A stretch of 64,000 bases of DNA, taken from the NCBI GenBank assembly GCA_039821645.1, contig JBCBNU010000007.1:9211-73210 (forward strand), in the 5' to 3' direction. Below are positions 44,197-53,263 of the stretch, piece by piece. The stretch's first letter is position 1; every line of letters starts with the position of its first letter. Below the pieces are notes generated by a model. It was not told where the DNA came from. It saw nothing but the letters and a program-made list of their open reading frames with translations, and searched no databases. The stretch comes from CALBPI01 sp039821645 (GTDB lineage Bacteria > Pseudomonadota > Gammaproteobacteria > Steroidobacterales > Woeseiaceae). Both the position numbers and the translations under genes were made by a program.

Positions 44197-45687
44197 ATGA
44201 AGTTTTTCGCCACCTCGGCTAGCGCAGCGAAGCGCAGCACCGATTGCGTCATTGTCGGTGTCTACGACAAGAAGGAACTCAGCGACGCGGCCGGCGTTAT
44301 CGACACAGCGTCCCGCGGCGCAATTAGTAAGCTGATCGAACAAGGCGACATCAGCGGCAAGCTGGGTGCAACCGCCCTCCTGAACGATCTCAAGGGCGTG
44401 AAATCGCCACGTGTCGTCGTCGTCGGCCTCGGTAAGGCATCGGCTTTCGACCGACGCGCGTATCACAAGGCGGTCAGCGCGGCGTTGCGTCAAATTGATT
44501 TACCGAAGATCACGAACGCGGTCTGCTATCTGTCTGCCGAAGATGTTGTCGGTTGTGATAACTACTATTGCGGGCGTCTTGCTGCACAGGCGCTGGGTGA
44601 GCACAACTACCGTTTCAATGACTTCAAGAGCAAAGGGAAACGCCCGCCGAGCAAGCTCAAAAAACTCGGGCTTGGAGCAAAAGGTCGAGCCGATCATGCG
44701 TCGCTGGAGCTTGGGGCTGCCCATGGCGCCGGTATCGCAGAAGGTATGCAACTGACGCGCGATCTTGGCAACACACCAGCGAACGTCTGCCACCCCACCT
44801 ATCTTGCCGAAACCGCGCGTGAACTCGCGACCAAGCACACCAAACTGACCGTAAAAGTCCTCGAGGAAGCGCAGATGCGCCGACTCGGCATGAATTCACT
44901 GCTGTCGGTTGGCCATGGTTCCGAGCAACCGTCGAAGCTGATTCAGATGGATTATCGCGGAGGCAAGAAAGGCGAAGCGCCGATCGTACTCGTCGGCAAG
45001 GGCATCACCTTCGACACCGGCGGCATCTCGTTAAAGCCAGGTCCGATGATGGACGAGATGAAGTACGACATGGGCGGCGCCGCCGCCGTCATGGGAGCCA
45101 TGGCTGCCACGGTCGCATTGAAACTTCCAATCAACCTGGTCGTCATTGTGCCAAGCGCAGAAAACATGCCTAGCGGTCGAGCCACCCGTCCGGGTGATGT
45201 TGTGACCAGCATGTCGGGGCAGACCATCGAAATCCTGAACACCGATGCGGAAGGCCGTTTGATCCTGTGCGATGCATTGACGTATTCGAAGCGTTTCAAG
45301 CCAGCGGCCATCGTCGACGTCGCCACCCTGACCGGGGCTTGTGTCATCGCGCTGGGGCACCACCGCTCGGGACTGATGAGCCGCCACGACGATCTCGCAG
45401 ACGAGCTACTCGATGCCGGTGAGCGCGCTGTGGATCGTGCCTGGCGCCTACCGCTGGATTCCGAGTACACCGATCAGTTGAAGAGCAACTTCGCAGATTT
45501 CGCCAATATCGGCGGTCGCGAGGGCGGTGCCATCACAGCCGGAGCGTTTCTGTCGCAGTTCGCTAGCGAGATGCGCTGGGCGCACCTTGATATTGCCGGT
45601 ACTGCGTGGCGCGGTGGTGCGCGCAAAGGGTCTACCGGCCGACCGGTCCCACTGCTAGTCGACTATCTACTCCAGCACACGCATTAG
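44197..45687 (+). CDS. pepA: Leucyl aminopeptidase (PepA)
   Basis: PepA is a hexameric M17 aminopeptidase with two metal ions; E. coli PepA also acts in Xer recombination and transcription control. The 496-residue protein has an N-terminal macro-like domain (about 1-165) and a catalytic domain with VGKGITFDTGGISLKP, KYDMGGAAAV and NTDAEGRLIL. The ATG at 44197 has AGGAG 12 bases upstream and gives the normal N-terminus. It is followed after six bases by holC and then valS. Confidence 0.97.
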   Translation: MKFFATSASAAKRSTDCVIVGVYDKKELSDAAGVIDTASRGAISKLIEQGDISGKLGATALLNDLKGVKSPRVVVVGLGKASAFDRRAYHKAVSAALRQIDLPKITNAVCYLSAEDVVGCDNYYCGRLAAQALGEHNYRFNDFKSKGKRPPSKLKKLGLGAKGRADHASLELGAAHGAGIAEGMQLTRDLGNTPANVCHPTYLAETARELATKHTKLTVKVLEEAQMRRLGMNSLLSVGHGSEQPSKLIQMDYRGGKKGEAPIVLVGKGITFDTGGISLKPGPMMDEMKYDMGGAAAVMGAMAATVALKLPINLVVIVPSAENMPSGRATRPGDVVTSMSGQTIEILNTDAEGRLILCDALTYSKRFKPAAIVDVATLTGACVIALGHHRSGLMSRHDDLADELLDAGERAVDRAWRLPLDSEYTDQLKSNFADFANIGGREGGAITAGAFLSQFASEMRWAHLDIAGTAWRGGARKGSTGRPVPLLVDYLLQHTH

Positions 45688-45693
45688 GCGACG

Positions 45694-46113
45694 ATGTCGC
45701 GCGTCGATTTCTACATCTTGTCGCAGGCCGGAACGGACGCTTGTGCACAGTTCTCCTGCCGACTGACCAGCAAGGCGGTGACACTCAATCACACGGTCCA
45801 CATCCGCACTGACGATGGTGCCGATGCAAAAAACCTTGATGAGCTGTTGTGGACTTTCCAGGACGAGAGCTTCCTCCCGCACGAGTTGTGGAACGGCACA
45901 ACACGAGAGGCACCGGTGACTATCGCCGAGGCTGCCGCGCAGCCGCCGACAGATGCCGAAGTGATCATCAATCTTGCTGATTCGCCCGCGCCCACCGGAA
46001 CGTGGCGAATCGCGGAGATCGTCGGCGCCGATGAGCCCGCGCGATCAGCCGGGAGAAGCCGGTTCGCACACTATCGAGATGCAGGGCTCGAAATCGACAC
46101 GCACAAGCTCTAG
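45694..46113 (+). CDS. holC: DNA polymerase III subunit chi
   Basis: Chi links the clamp loader to single-strand binding protein. The 139-residue protein begins RVDFYILSQAG and has ACRLTSKAV-like helices, the LLWTFQDESFLPHEL segment and PVTIAEAA, characteristic of HolC. It is slightly shorter than E. coli chi. Position between pepA and valS is the classic one. Confidence 0.93.
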   Translation: MSRVDFYILSQAGTDACAQFSCRLTSKAVTLNHTVHIRTDDGADAKNLDELLWTFQDESFLPHELWNGTTREAPVTIAEAAAQPPTDAEVIINLADSPAPTGTWRIAEIVGADEPARSAGRSRFAHYRDAGLEIDTHKL

Positions 46114-46117
46114 CGCT

Positions 46118-46411
46118 ATGTCCGACGACGATATTCCAGTACTCACTAAAGTTGTTCGCCGAGAACGCAGAGCGCATCTGCCGCTCACCGAAGGACTCAG
46201 AACCGATATTGCCGGGCGGATCAGCGCACGCGTTGAGGAGCTGCTGGATGCCGTGATCGACAACGCAGCCGATAGGCTCCGCGGTCAGTTGCGCGAAGAA
46301 ACCAAGGCAGGACTCACTAGTCTGATCGAGCAAGCGATCGAGGACGAAGTGCGCCGGCGCCGCGAAAACCCCGGAGACGAACTCGAAGGTTCAACAACAT
46401 CCGATCCCTAG
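46118..46411 (+). CDS. Small helical protein of unknown function between holC and valS
   Basis: The 97-residue protein starts four bases after the holC stop and is charged and helical: VLTKVVRRERRAHLPLTEG, then RISARVEELLDAVIDNAADRLRG and a Glu/Arg-rich end before a disordered EGSTTSDP tail. No signal peptide or membrane helix is present. Small proteins of this kind lie between holC and valS in other proteobacteria, but I do not recognise a named family. The amphipathic helix suggests oligomerisation or protein contact; this is inference. Confidence 0.7.
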   Translation: MSDDDIPVLTKVVRRERRAHLPLTEGLRTDIAGRISARVEELLDAVIDNAADRLRGQLREETKAGLTSLIEQAIEDEVRRRRENPGDELEGSTTSDP

Positions 46412-46444
46412 CCGCAGAAGCGAGCAGCGAATACACTCGCGCAC

Positions 46445-49201
46445 ATGCACAAGACTTATGAACCTCAAGCGATTGAGGAGACGCACTACAAACGTTGGGA
46501 AGCGGCTGGTTATTTCGCCGCAGGGAGCGGAGACGATGGGTTTTGCATCGTTATCCCACCCCCAAACGTTACCGGTACCCTGCACATGGGACACGCGTTC
46601 CAGGACACGATCATGGACACGCTCACGCGCTACCACCGGATGCGCGGTGTGCCAACGCTTTGGCAGCCAGGTACAGACCATGCCGGCATCGCTACCCAGA
46701 TGGTTGTGGAGCGTCAGCTCAATGGTGAGGGCAAGACGCGCCATGACCTCGGTCGAGATGCCTTCGTTGATCGAGTTTGGGACTGGAAGAGAACCTCCGG
46801 CGGGCGCATCAGCGACCAGCTCCGCAGACTCGGCGCGTCGGTCGATTGGAGCCGTGACCGCTTCACGATGGACGAGGGTCTATCGGAAGTGGTACGCGAC
46901 GTATTCATTCGTCTGCACGACGAGGGACTCATCTATCGCGGCAAGCGACTCGTAAATTGGGATCCCGTTTTGCGTACTGCACTCTCCGACCTCGAGGTGC
47001 TCTCGGAGGATGAGTCGGGCCACCTTTGGCACTTCCAGTACCCTCTCACCGACGGTAGCCGGACCCTGACGGTGGCCACCACGAGACCGGAAACCATGCT
47101 CGGCGATACCGCGGTAGCGGTGCATCCCGATGATGAGCGCTACCAGCACCTCATTGGTCAGACAATCAAACTCCCGATTGTCGGACGCGAGATTCCGATC
47201 ATCGCGGACGACTACGTAGATCCGGAGTTCGGCACCGGTTGCGTCAAAATTACGCCTGCCCATGACTTTAACGACTACGAAATCGGCCAGCGTCATGATC
47301 TTGATCAGATCAATGTCCTGACTGATGACGCGCATATCGTCAGCGACATGCCGGAACCATTCGCGGGTCTCGATCGCTTCGAGGCACGCAAACGTGTCGT
47401 CCAGACTTTCGAGTCGCTAGGTCTTCTGGAACGCATCGATGACCACACGCTCAAAGTGCCACGCGGCGATCGTAGCGGCAGCGTCGTGGAGCCCTACCTC
47501 ACCGATCAATGGTATGTGCGTGTCGGTCCGCTCGCGGAACCGGCGATTGCCGCCGTCGAAGAGGGCCGAATTCGTTTCGTACCGGAGAACTGGTCCAAGA
47601 CCTACTTCAATTGGATGAACAATCTGCAGGATTGGTGCATCAGCCGCCAGCTGTGGTGGGGCCATCGTATTCCGGCCTGGTACGACGATGCGGGTGGCAT
47701 TTACGTCGGACGCGACGAGGCAGACGTTCGCCAAAAGCATGCGCTCGCTGACGACGTTGCGCTGCGCCAGGACGACGACGTCCTCGACACCTGGTTTTCC
47801 TCGGCATTATGGCCGTTCTCAACGCTGGGGTGGCCAGAGCAGACCGCAGAACTAAAGACGTTCTATCCGACCACCGTTCTCGTTACCGGCTTCGACATCA
47901 TCTTCTTCTGGGTCGCTCGAATGATCATGATGGGGATGAAGTTCGCCGGCGATGTGCCGTTTCGTGAAGTCTATATCCATGGCCTGATCCGGGATCAGGA
48001 TGGCCAGAAGATGTCGAAGTCGAAAGGTAACGTGTTGGATCCGATCGACCTGATCGACGGCATCGAGTTGGAGGACCTTGTCGAGAAGCGCACGACAGGG
48101 CTGATGCAACCGCATCTTGCACCCAAGATTGAGAAGGCGACGCGCAGACAATTCCCGGACGGCATCCCCGAATACGGTACGGACGCCTTGCGTTTCACTT
48201 TCGCCTCGCTGGCAACCAATGGACGCGACATACGGTTCGACCTTGGACGGATCGAGGGGTACCGAAACTTCTGCAACAAGTTGTGGAACGCCTCACGCTT
48301 CGTTTTGCAAGCGACTGAGGGTGTTGATCTGGACATCGCAGAGGCGAGCGCGGGCTCGCTACCAGAACGCTGGATTCAATCACGACTGACTCAGATGGTG
48401 ACCGAGGTTGACCGGCAGTTCGCTCGATACCGACTCGATCTGGCCGCGCAGGCAATGTATGAATTCACCTGGTATGAATTCTGCGATTGGTTTGTTGAGC
48501 TCGCCAAGTCAACCCTCTACGACGACAGCGCTGCCTCGCCGACAAAAGCCAGCATGGCGCGTACGGCTCTTGAGACGCTCGACGCACTACTTCGCGCACT
48601 CCACCCGACTATGCCGTTCGTGACCGAGGAGATCGGGTTGAAGGTGGCGGAACGCCTCAGTTTGTCGCGTGAAACCTTATGCACCGCGCCCTGGCCGGAA
48701 GCCGGAACGTCAGACTCTGAGGCAGAGCAGGACATGACCTGGTTGCAGGGGGTGATCGGCGGCGTAAGACAGATTCGAGGTGAGATGGACATCGCGCCCG
48801 GCAAGCCTGTGCCAGTGTTGCTGGCGGATGCCAACGACGAGGACGGACGACGTGTGGAAGCGCTCGAGCCATTGCTTTCGCGCCTGGCCAACCTTGAGTC
48901 TCTTGAGCTTGTCGCAACCTCACCTGAAGCATGTGCGGTGGCACTCCACGACAATCTAAAGTTGTGCGTGCCGATGGCGGGCCTTATCGATGTTGAGAAG
49001 GAACGCGATCGACTTCGGAAACTGCTCGACAAGACCTCCCAGGACCTCGCAAAGACCGCAGGCAAACTGAGCAATGCGAGTTTCGTCGAGCGTGCACCAG
49101 AGGCTGTGGTCGCCGAGGAGCGGCGGCGCGCCGCTGAACATCAGTCCACGCTGGAACGCCTGGAGTCACAGCTCGCGGAGATCGAAGCCCTCGCACGCTA
49201 A
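46445..49201 (+). CDS. valS: Valyl-tRNA synthetase
   Basis: ValRS charges tRNA-Val and edits threonine. The 918-residue protein has the HIGH-type HMGH (47-50), an editing domain with TTRPETMLGDTAVAVHP and KITPAHDFNDYEIG, KMSKS (522-526), an anticodon-binding helical domain and a C-terminal coiled coil (about 845-918). Length is within the range of the family. The ATG at 46445 gives the usual N-terminus KTYEPQAIE. It ends the pepA-holC-orf97-valS series. Confidence 0.98.
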   Translation: MHKTYEPQAIEETHYKRWEAAGYFAAGSGDDGFCIVIPPPNVTGTLHMGHAFQDTIMDTLTRYHRMRGVPTLWQPGTDHAGIATQMVVERQLNGEGKTRHDLGRDAFVDRVWDWKRTSGGRISDQLRRLGASVDWSRDRFTMDEGLSEVVRDVFIRLHDEGLIYRGKRLVNWDPVLRTALSDLEVLSEDESGHLWHFQYPLTDGSRTLTVATTRPETMLGDTAVAVHPDDERYQHLIGQTIKLPIVGREIPIIADDYVDPEFGTGCVKITPAHDFNDYEIGQRHDLDQINVLTDDAHIVSDMPEPFAGLDRFEARKRVVQTFESLGLLERIDDHTLKVPRGDRSGSVVEPYLTDQWYVRVGPLAEPAIAAVEEGRIRFVPENWSKTYFNWMNNLQDWCISRQLWWGHRIPAWYDDAGGIYVGRDEADVRQKHALADDVALRQDDDVLDTWFSSALWPFSTLGWPEQTAELKTFYPTTVLVTGFDIIFFWVARMIMMGMKFAGDVPFREVYIHGLIRDQDGQKMSKSKGNVLDPIDLIDGIELEDLVEKRTTGLMQPHLAPKIEKATRRQFPDGIPEYGTDALRFTFASLATNGRDIRFDLGRIEGYRNFCNKLWNASRFVLQATEGVDLDIAEASAGSLPERWIQSRLTQMVTEVDRQFARYRLDLAAQAMYEFTWYEFCDWFVELAKSTLYDDSAASPTKASMARTALETLDALLRALHPTMPFVTEEIGLKVAERLSLSRETLCTAPWPEAGTSDSEAEQDMTWLQGVIGGVRQIRGEMDIAPGKPVPVLLADANDEDGRRVEALEPLLSRLANLESLELVATSPEACAVALHDNLKLCVPMAGLIDVEKERDRLRKLLDKTSQDLAKTAGKLSNASFVERAPEAVVAEERRRAAEHQSTLERLESQLAEIEALAR

Positions 49202-49225
49202 GAGCTGTGCGCCCGGTCACAGTCT

Positions 49226-49242
49226 GCACGCGAGGGGCGTGC
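49226..49242 (+). terminator. Stem-loop after valS
   Basis: GCACGC and GCGTGC (49226-49231 and 49237-49242) form a perfect 6-bp GC stem around a 5-base loop, 24 bases after the valS stop and before moxR. No T-run follows, so it may only pause or attenuate transcription. Confidence 0.3.
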
Positions 49243-49301
49243 GCTCTCGGCCTGAATTCGCCATAGTGGAAGATGTCTAGACTCATTCCGGGATTTTTAG
49301 C

Positions 49302-50258
49302 GTGTCCGACCCGATTTCAATCGCTACGGCGAGTAGTGATTTTCGCGCGCAGCTGGGTGATGCAGCCAAAGCACTGAACGAGATCATTCTTGGCAAGTCC
49401 GAGCAGATCGATCTCGCGCTGACCTGTCTGCTTGCCAATGGGCATTTGCTCATCGAAGACGTCCCTGGCGTCGGCAAGACCACTTTGGCCCGTGCCTTGG
49501 CAAGCGTGCTGGGGCTCGATTTTGCGCGCGTTCAGTTCACCAGTGATCTGTTGCCCGCAGACGTCACCGGCGTATCCGTCTACCAAAAGAAGGACGGTTC
49601 ATTTCGCTTCCACCCAGGCCCTGTGTTTACGCAGATGCTGCTGGCCGACGAAATCAACCGCGCCACTCCCAAAGCCCAAAGCGCACTGCTCGAGGCGATG
49701 CAGGAACGACAGGTCACGGTCGATGGTGAGCGCCACCCCTTACCGAACCCTTTTTTTGTTGTAGCCACGCAGAACCCCGCAGATCAAATCGGGACATTCG
49801 ATCTGCCTGAATCGCAGCTCGATCGGTTCCTGATGACGGTAAATATTGGCTACCCGGATGCCAAGGCCGAGCGTCAATTACTCGAGGGCGCCAGCACCGC
49901 GCAGAAGATTATCGAGACCGGCAATGTCCTGAACGCCGAGAAAATTCGCGCGCTTCAAGCGCTGGTGTCGGAAGTCACGCTGGCACCAAAACTGCTGGAT
50001 TACCTGCAGGCGCTGGTTGCCTACACTCGCGAGTCCGCCAACTTTATGGTGGGCTTGTCCCCGCGTGCATCCATCGCAATGGCTAACGCAGCGCGAGCTC
50101 ATGCACTTTTGAAAGGGCGTGACGCGGTCTACCCCGAAGACCTCCAGGTCATATTCCCTCCCATTGCCACACACCGGTTGGTCCCGCGCGACAACGCTGG
50201 CAGTCAAAACGCGACCGAACTGGCGCGCCAGGTGCTTGATGCGGTGGCGATTCCCTAG
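49302..50258 (+). CDS. MoxR family AAA+ ATPase
   Basis: The 318-residue protein has Walker A DVPGVGKTTLA (near 55-65), the DEINRATPKAQSALLEAMQERQV Walker B region, the ATQNPADQIGTFDLPESQLDRF sensor stretch and a C-terminal lid with SPRASIAMANAARAHAL. MoxR ATPases act as chaperones, often with VWA or DUF58 partners. The start is GTG at 49302. It is followed by DUF58 and TgpA genes with overlapping ends, so the three are one operon. Confidence 0.95.
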   Translation: MSDPISIATASSDFRAQLGDAAKALNEIILGKSEQIDLALTCLLANGHLLIEDVPGVGKTTLARALASVLGLDFARVQFTSDLLPADVTGVSVYQKKDGSFRFHPGPVFTQMLLADEINRATPKAQSALLEAMQERQVTVDGERHPLPNPFFVVATQNPADQIGTFDLPESQLDRFLMTVNIGYPDAKAERQLLEGASTAQKIIETGNVLNAEKIRALQALVSEVTLAPKLLDYLQALVAYTRESANFMVGLSPRASIAMANAARAHALLKGRDAVYPEDLQVIFPPIATHRLVPRDNAGSQNATELARQVLDAVAIP

Positions 50259-51249
50259 CGCCAAGCGCCTCATCGAGCGTTTACGCAAGGGCGCCGATGC
50301 GAAGGTCTCACGCTGGGTGCGCAAGCGACAGGGCGAGGATCACCTGCCGCTGACCCTGCGCTCGAAGCGAATCTACATCCTGCCGACCAGCGTCGGGGTG
50401 ACCTTCGGCATCGTGTGCCTCGCCATGCTGCTCGGCTCCATGAACTACAACAACTCCATGGGCTTTGCGCTGACGTTCATGCTGGCCGCCATTGGCTTGG
50501 TCGCGATGCATCGCTGTCATCAGAATCTCGCTGGCATACGAGTCCTGTCTGCCACCGCAGAGCCGGTCTTCGCAGGCGACCCGGTTGAGTTTGAGTTGCA
50601 GTTGCACAACGAGGGGCGCAGCGAGCGATTGGATATCGAAGCCTACGTCGGCCGACAGATCGGCGCTGCCGACGATATTCCTGGGGAGGGTATTGGGAGA
50701 TTGCGCGTGTCGTTACCGACCGAGCGTCGTGGTCAGACGGTCGTGGAGCGCTTTGGAATCCGTACTCGGTTCCCCATGAGCTTACTCAACACGTGGACAT
50801 GGATGTACACGCCGTGCACCTGCATTGTGTGGCCACGGCCGGCAACGGACGCACCGCCACGACCACCCGCCCCAGCACGTGCGCGCGGCACCCAGGGCAA
50901 TCAAGGCGACGACGACTTCGCCGGCTTGCGAGACTATCGCGACGGTGACTCGCCACGTCTGATCGCTTGGAAAACATTAGCGCGCAGTGATCAGCTCAAG
51001 TCTCGACAGCTCAGCGGCGGAGGTACGGACACGACATGGATCGATTTCGCGGTCACGCCTGGCGCAGATCTCGAGTACCGACTGGCTGTGATAGCGCGAT
51101 GGGTTATCGACGCCGAGCGTGCTGGCGAACGGTTCGGGCTAAGGCTGCCCGATAGCGAGATCACACCTGACCAAGGTAAGGCGCATCGGGATCGATGCTT
51201 GAATGCGCTCGCGTTGGTCACTCCTGTTTCTGAGTTGCGTCATGCGTAG
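50239..51249 (+). CDS. DUF58 domain protein
   Basis: The 336-residue protein has two N-terminal membrane helices (about 45-65 and 70-88) and a cytoplasmic DUF58 region with the signature GDDDFAGLRDYRDGDSPRLIAWKTLARSD. It probably works with the MoxR ATPase upstream. An ATG at 50239 overlapping the moxR stop by 20 bases, with CAGGTG upstream, gives the natural start; the longer frame to 50119 is inside moxR. Its end overlaps tgpA by eight bases. Confidence 0.9.
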   Translation: MRWRFPSAKRLIERLRKGADAKVSRWVRKRQGEDHLPLTLRSKRIYILPTSVGVTFGIVCLAMLLGSMNYNNSMGFALTFMLAAIGLVAMHRCHQNLAGIRVLSATAEPVFAGDPVEFELQLHNEGRSERLDIEAYVGRQIGAADDIPGEGIGRLRVSLPTERRGQTVVERFGIRTRFPMSLLNTWTWMYTPCTCIVWPRPATDAPPRPPAPARARGTQGNQGDDDFAGLRDYRDGDSPRLIAWKTLARSDQLKSRQLSGGGTDTTWIDFAVTPGADLEYRLAVIARWVIDAERAGERFGLRLPDSEITPDQGKAHRDRCLNALALVTPVSELRHA

Positions 51250-53263
51250 CACCGGTGAACTAAAAAAACCGCTGAGCTGGACCTTGCTGGCGCTGCTGAT
51301 TTCCTATCTGCCGCATTTGCTCAACAAACCCATCTGGATCAGTGGACTGTTACTGCTTTGCATGAGTATTCGCTGGTGGTCAGAGCAAAGCAAAGGGCCA
51401 CTCGTGAATGCGTGGGTGCGGACCCCAATTGGTCTCATTTGTTTTGTCGCCGTGCTACAGACCTACGACGGGCTCAATGGCGTGGCACCTGGCAGCGCAC
51501 TGCTCGCGGTGATGGCGGCGCTCAAGGTCCTCGAAACGCGTACACAACGAGACCAGTTTGTCTTGTTATTCATCTCGTTGTTCATGGTGTTGGCAGGTTT
51601 CCTCGTCGAGCAATACCTGTGGAGCGGACCGTATCTCCTGATTTCTGTCGGGGCCATCGTGACCGCATGGCTGGCGGTTGGGCGTCGCGGCAAACCGCTG
51701 AGCGATGGTTGGTATCTCAGGCAAATGCGCAGACATATGCTGCTCTCGATTCCTGTCCTGATTGCTATGTGGGTACTGTTTCCGCGTGTACCGGGACCGT
51801 TTTGGGCTATCCCGACAGAAAGCGGCAAGGCGAATACGGGTCTGTCAAAGACCATGAGTCCGGGGGACATCTCTCAATTGAGTGAGTCGGACGCCGTAGC
51901 ATTCCGCGCCACGTTCGACGGCATATCGCCCGCGAAAGATCAGCTCTATTGGCGGGCGATTGTAATGGGGCGTTTCGACGGGCGCAGTTGGGCCTCGGAC
52001 GATCCAGTACATAACCGCACGCGCGATGAGAGCGTCACCGCGCGCGGGCAGGAAGCGCGCTACAAAGTGCGAATGGAAGCCACCAATCAGCGTTGGCTAT
52101 TCGCCCTTGATATGCCGAGCGACTGGGAGGGTCGCGGTGTTTACCGCAGCCCCGTGCAAACGCTCCAGCGGCAACGACCAGTGGATGAGCGCATCGAATA
52201 TACGGTCACCTCGTTCCTGGATTACAGTGCCGATCCTGAATTACTACCCCGCACCAAGCGCTTCTATATGCATCTTCCTGAGGGCAGCAATCCGAGAGCA
52301 CGTGCCTTCGCAGATCAACTTCGAAAGACCTATCCGGACCAACGCGACTATGCGCAGGCAGTACTCAACTACTTCACAGAAAAGCCCTACTACTACACGC
52401 TCTCGCCGCCGGCGCTCGGTCGCGAAGCCGTCGACGAGTTTCTGTTCGACACGCAACGCGGCTTTTGCGAACACTACGCATCGAGCTACGCGTTCCTGAT
52501 GCGCGCTGGCGGTATTCCGGCGCGTATCGTGGCGGGCTACCAAGGCGGCGAGACCAATCCCTTTGCCGACTACCTGATCATCCGTCAATCCGATGCCCAT
52601 GCCTGGACGGAAATCTGGCTGCCGCAGCGCGGTTGGGTTCGTGTGGACCCTACTGCTGCCGTGGCACCCCAGCGTATCGAACAAAACCTCGATAGCGCCC
52701 TTCGGGAGTTCGGAGAGCGCACTGACTCGCTGTTCGAGCTTGCGATGCTCGAACGCGTGAAGCTGGCGTGGGACATGGTGAACGCGCGCTGGAACGAGTG
52801 GGTGCTTGGCTACGGTCCCGAGACACAACGCGAGCTATTGGAGAAACTTGGACTTCAGGATGTTGGCTGGCGTGACATGATCATCATGCTCGCAATCGTG
52901 CTGGTCGGCATCATGACGGTTGTCACGGCTTATCTCTGGATCGCACATCAGCCGCCGCGACCCGATTACTACCAGACGTTGTTTCGACGGGCACAACGTC
53001 GCACTGGCATCCTGGCGCGTCGCGGCGAAACGGCAACCGGCTGGGCGCATCGAGTGGGTCGGGAACAACCGGAAAACAGTCTCGCGGCACGGCGATTTGC
53101 TCGCCACTACTTGAGGGCGCGCTACGCTGGCAACACGACTGCCAGACGCAGACTGCCGCTCACGCTATTCGGGATTCGCGGTCGCTGGCGCAGCCGTGTC
53201 CGCCTCCCCTTGCAATCGCACGCGCGAAAGAAGCAACAAGCCGCCTATAAACAAGGGCAATAG
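51242..53263 (+). CDS. Membrane transglutaminase-like protein (TgpA/DUF3488 type)
   Basis: The 673-residue protein has five or six N-terminal membrane helices (about 15-185), a large periplasmic region with a transglutaminase-like core carrying the triad in RGFCEHYASSYAFLMR (Cys), SDAHAWTEIW (His) and GWVRVDPTAA (Asp), one more helix (about 545-570) and a DUF4129-like C-terminal tail. P. aeruginosa TgpA is a related essential protein. The ATG at 51242 overlaps the DUF58 stop. Its last 99 bases overlap the convergent MFS gene; the final residues are basic and unconserved. Confidence 0.9.
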   Translation: MRSTGELKKPLSWTLLALLISYLPHLLNKPIWISGLLLLCMSIRWWSEQSKGPLVNAWVRTPIGLICFVAVLQTYDGLNGVAPGSALLAVMAALKVLETRTQRDQFVLLFISLFMVLAGFLVEQYLWSGPYLLISVGAIVTAWLAVGRRGKPLSDGWYLRQMRRHMLLSIPVLIAMWVLFPRVPGPFWAIPTESGKANTGLSKTMSPGDISQLSESDAVAFRATFDGISPAKDQLYWRAIVMGRFDGRSWASDDPVHNRTRDESVTARGQEARYKVRMEATNQRWLFALDMPSDWEGRGVYRSPVQTLQRQRPVDERIEYTVTSFLDYSADPELLPRTKRFYMHLPEGSNPRARAFADQLRKTYPDQRDYAQAVLNYFTEKPYYYTLSPPALGREAVDEFLFDTQRGFCEHYASSYAFLMRAGGIPARIVAGYQGGETNPFADYLIIRQSDAHAWTEIWLPQRGWVRVDPTAAVAPQRIEQNLDSALREFGERTDSLFELAMLERVKLAWDMVNARWNEWVLGYGPETQRELLEKLGLQDVGWRDMIIMLAIVLVGIMTVVTAYLWIAHQPPRPDYYQTLFRRAQRRTGILARRGETATGWAHRVGREQPENSLAARRFARHYLRARYAGNTTARRRLPLTLFGIRGRWRSRVRLPLQSHARKKQQAAYKQGQ

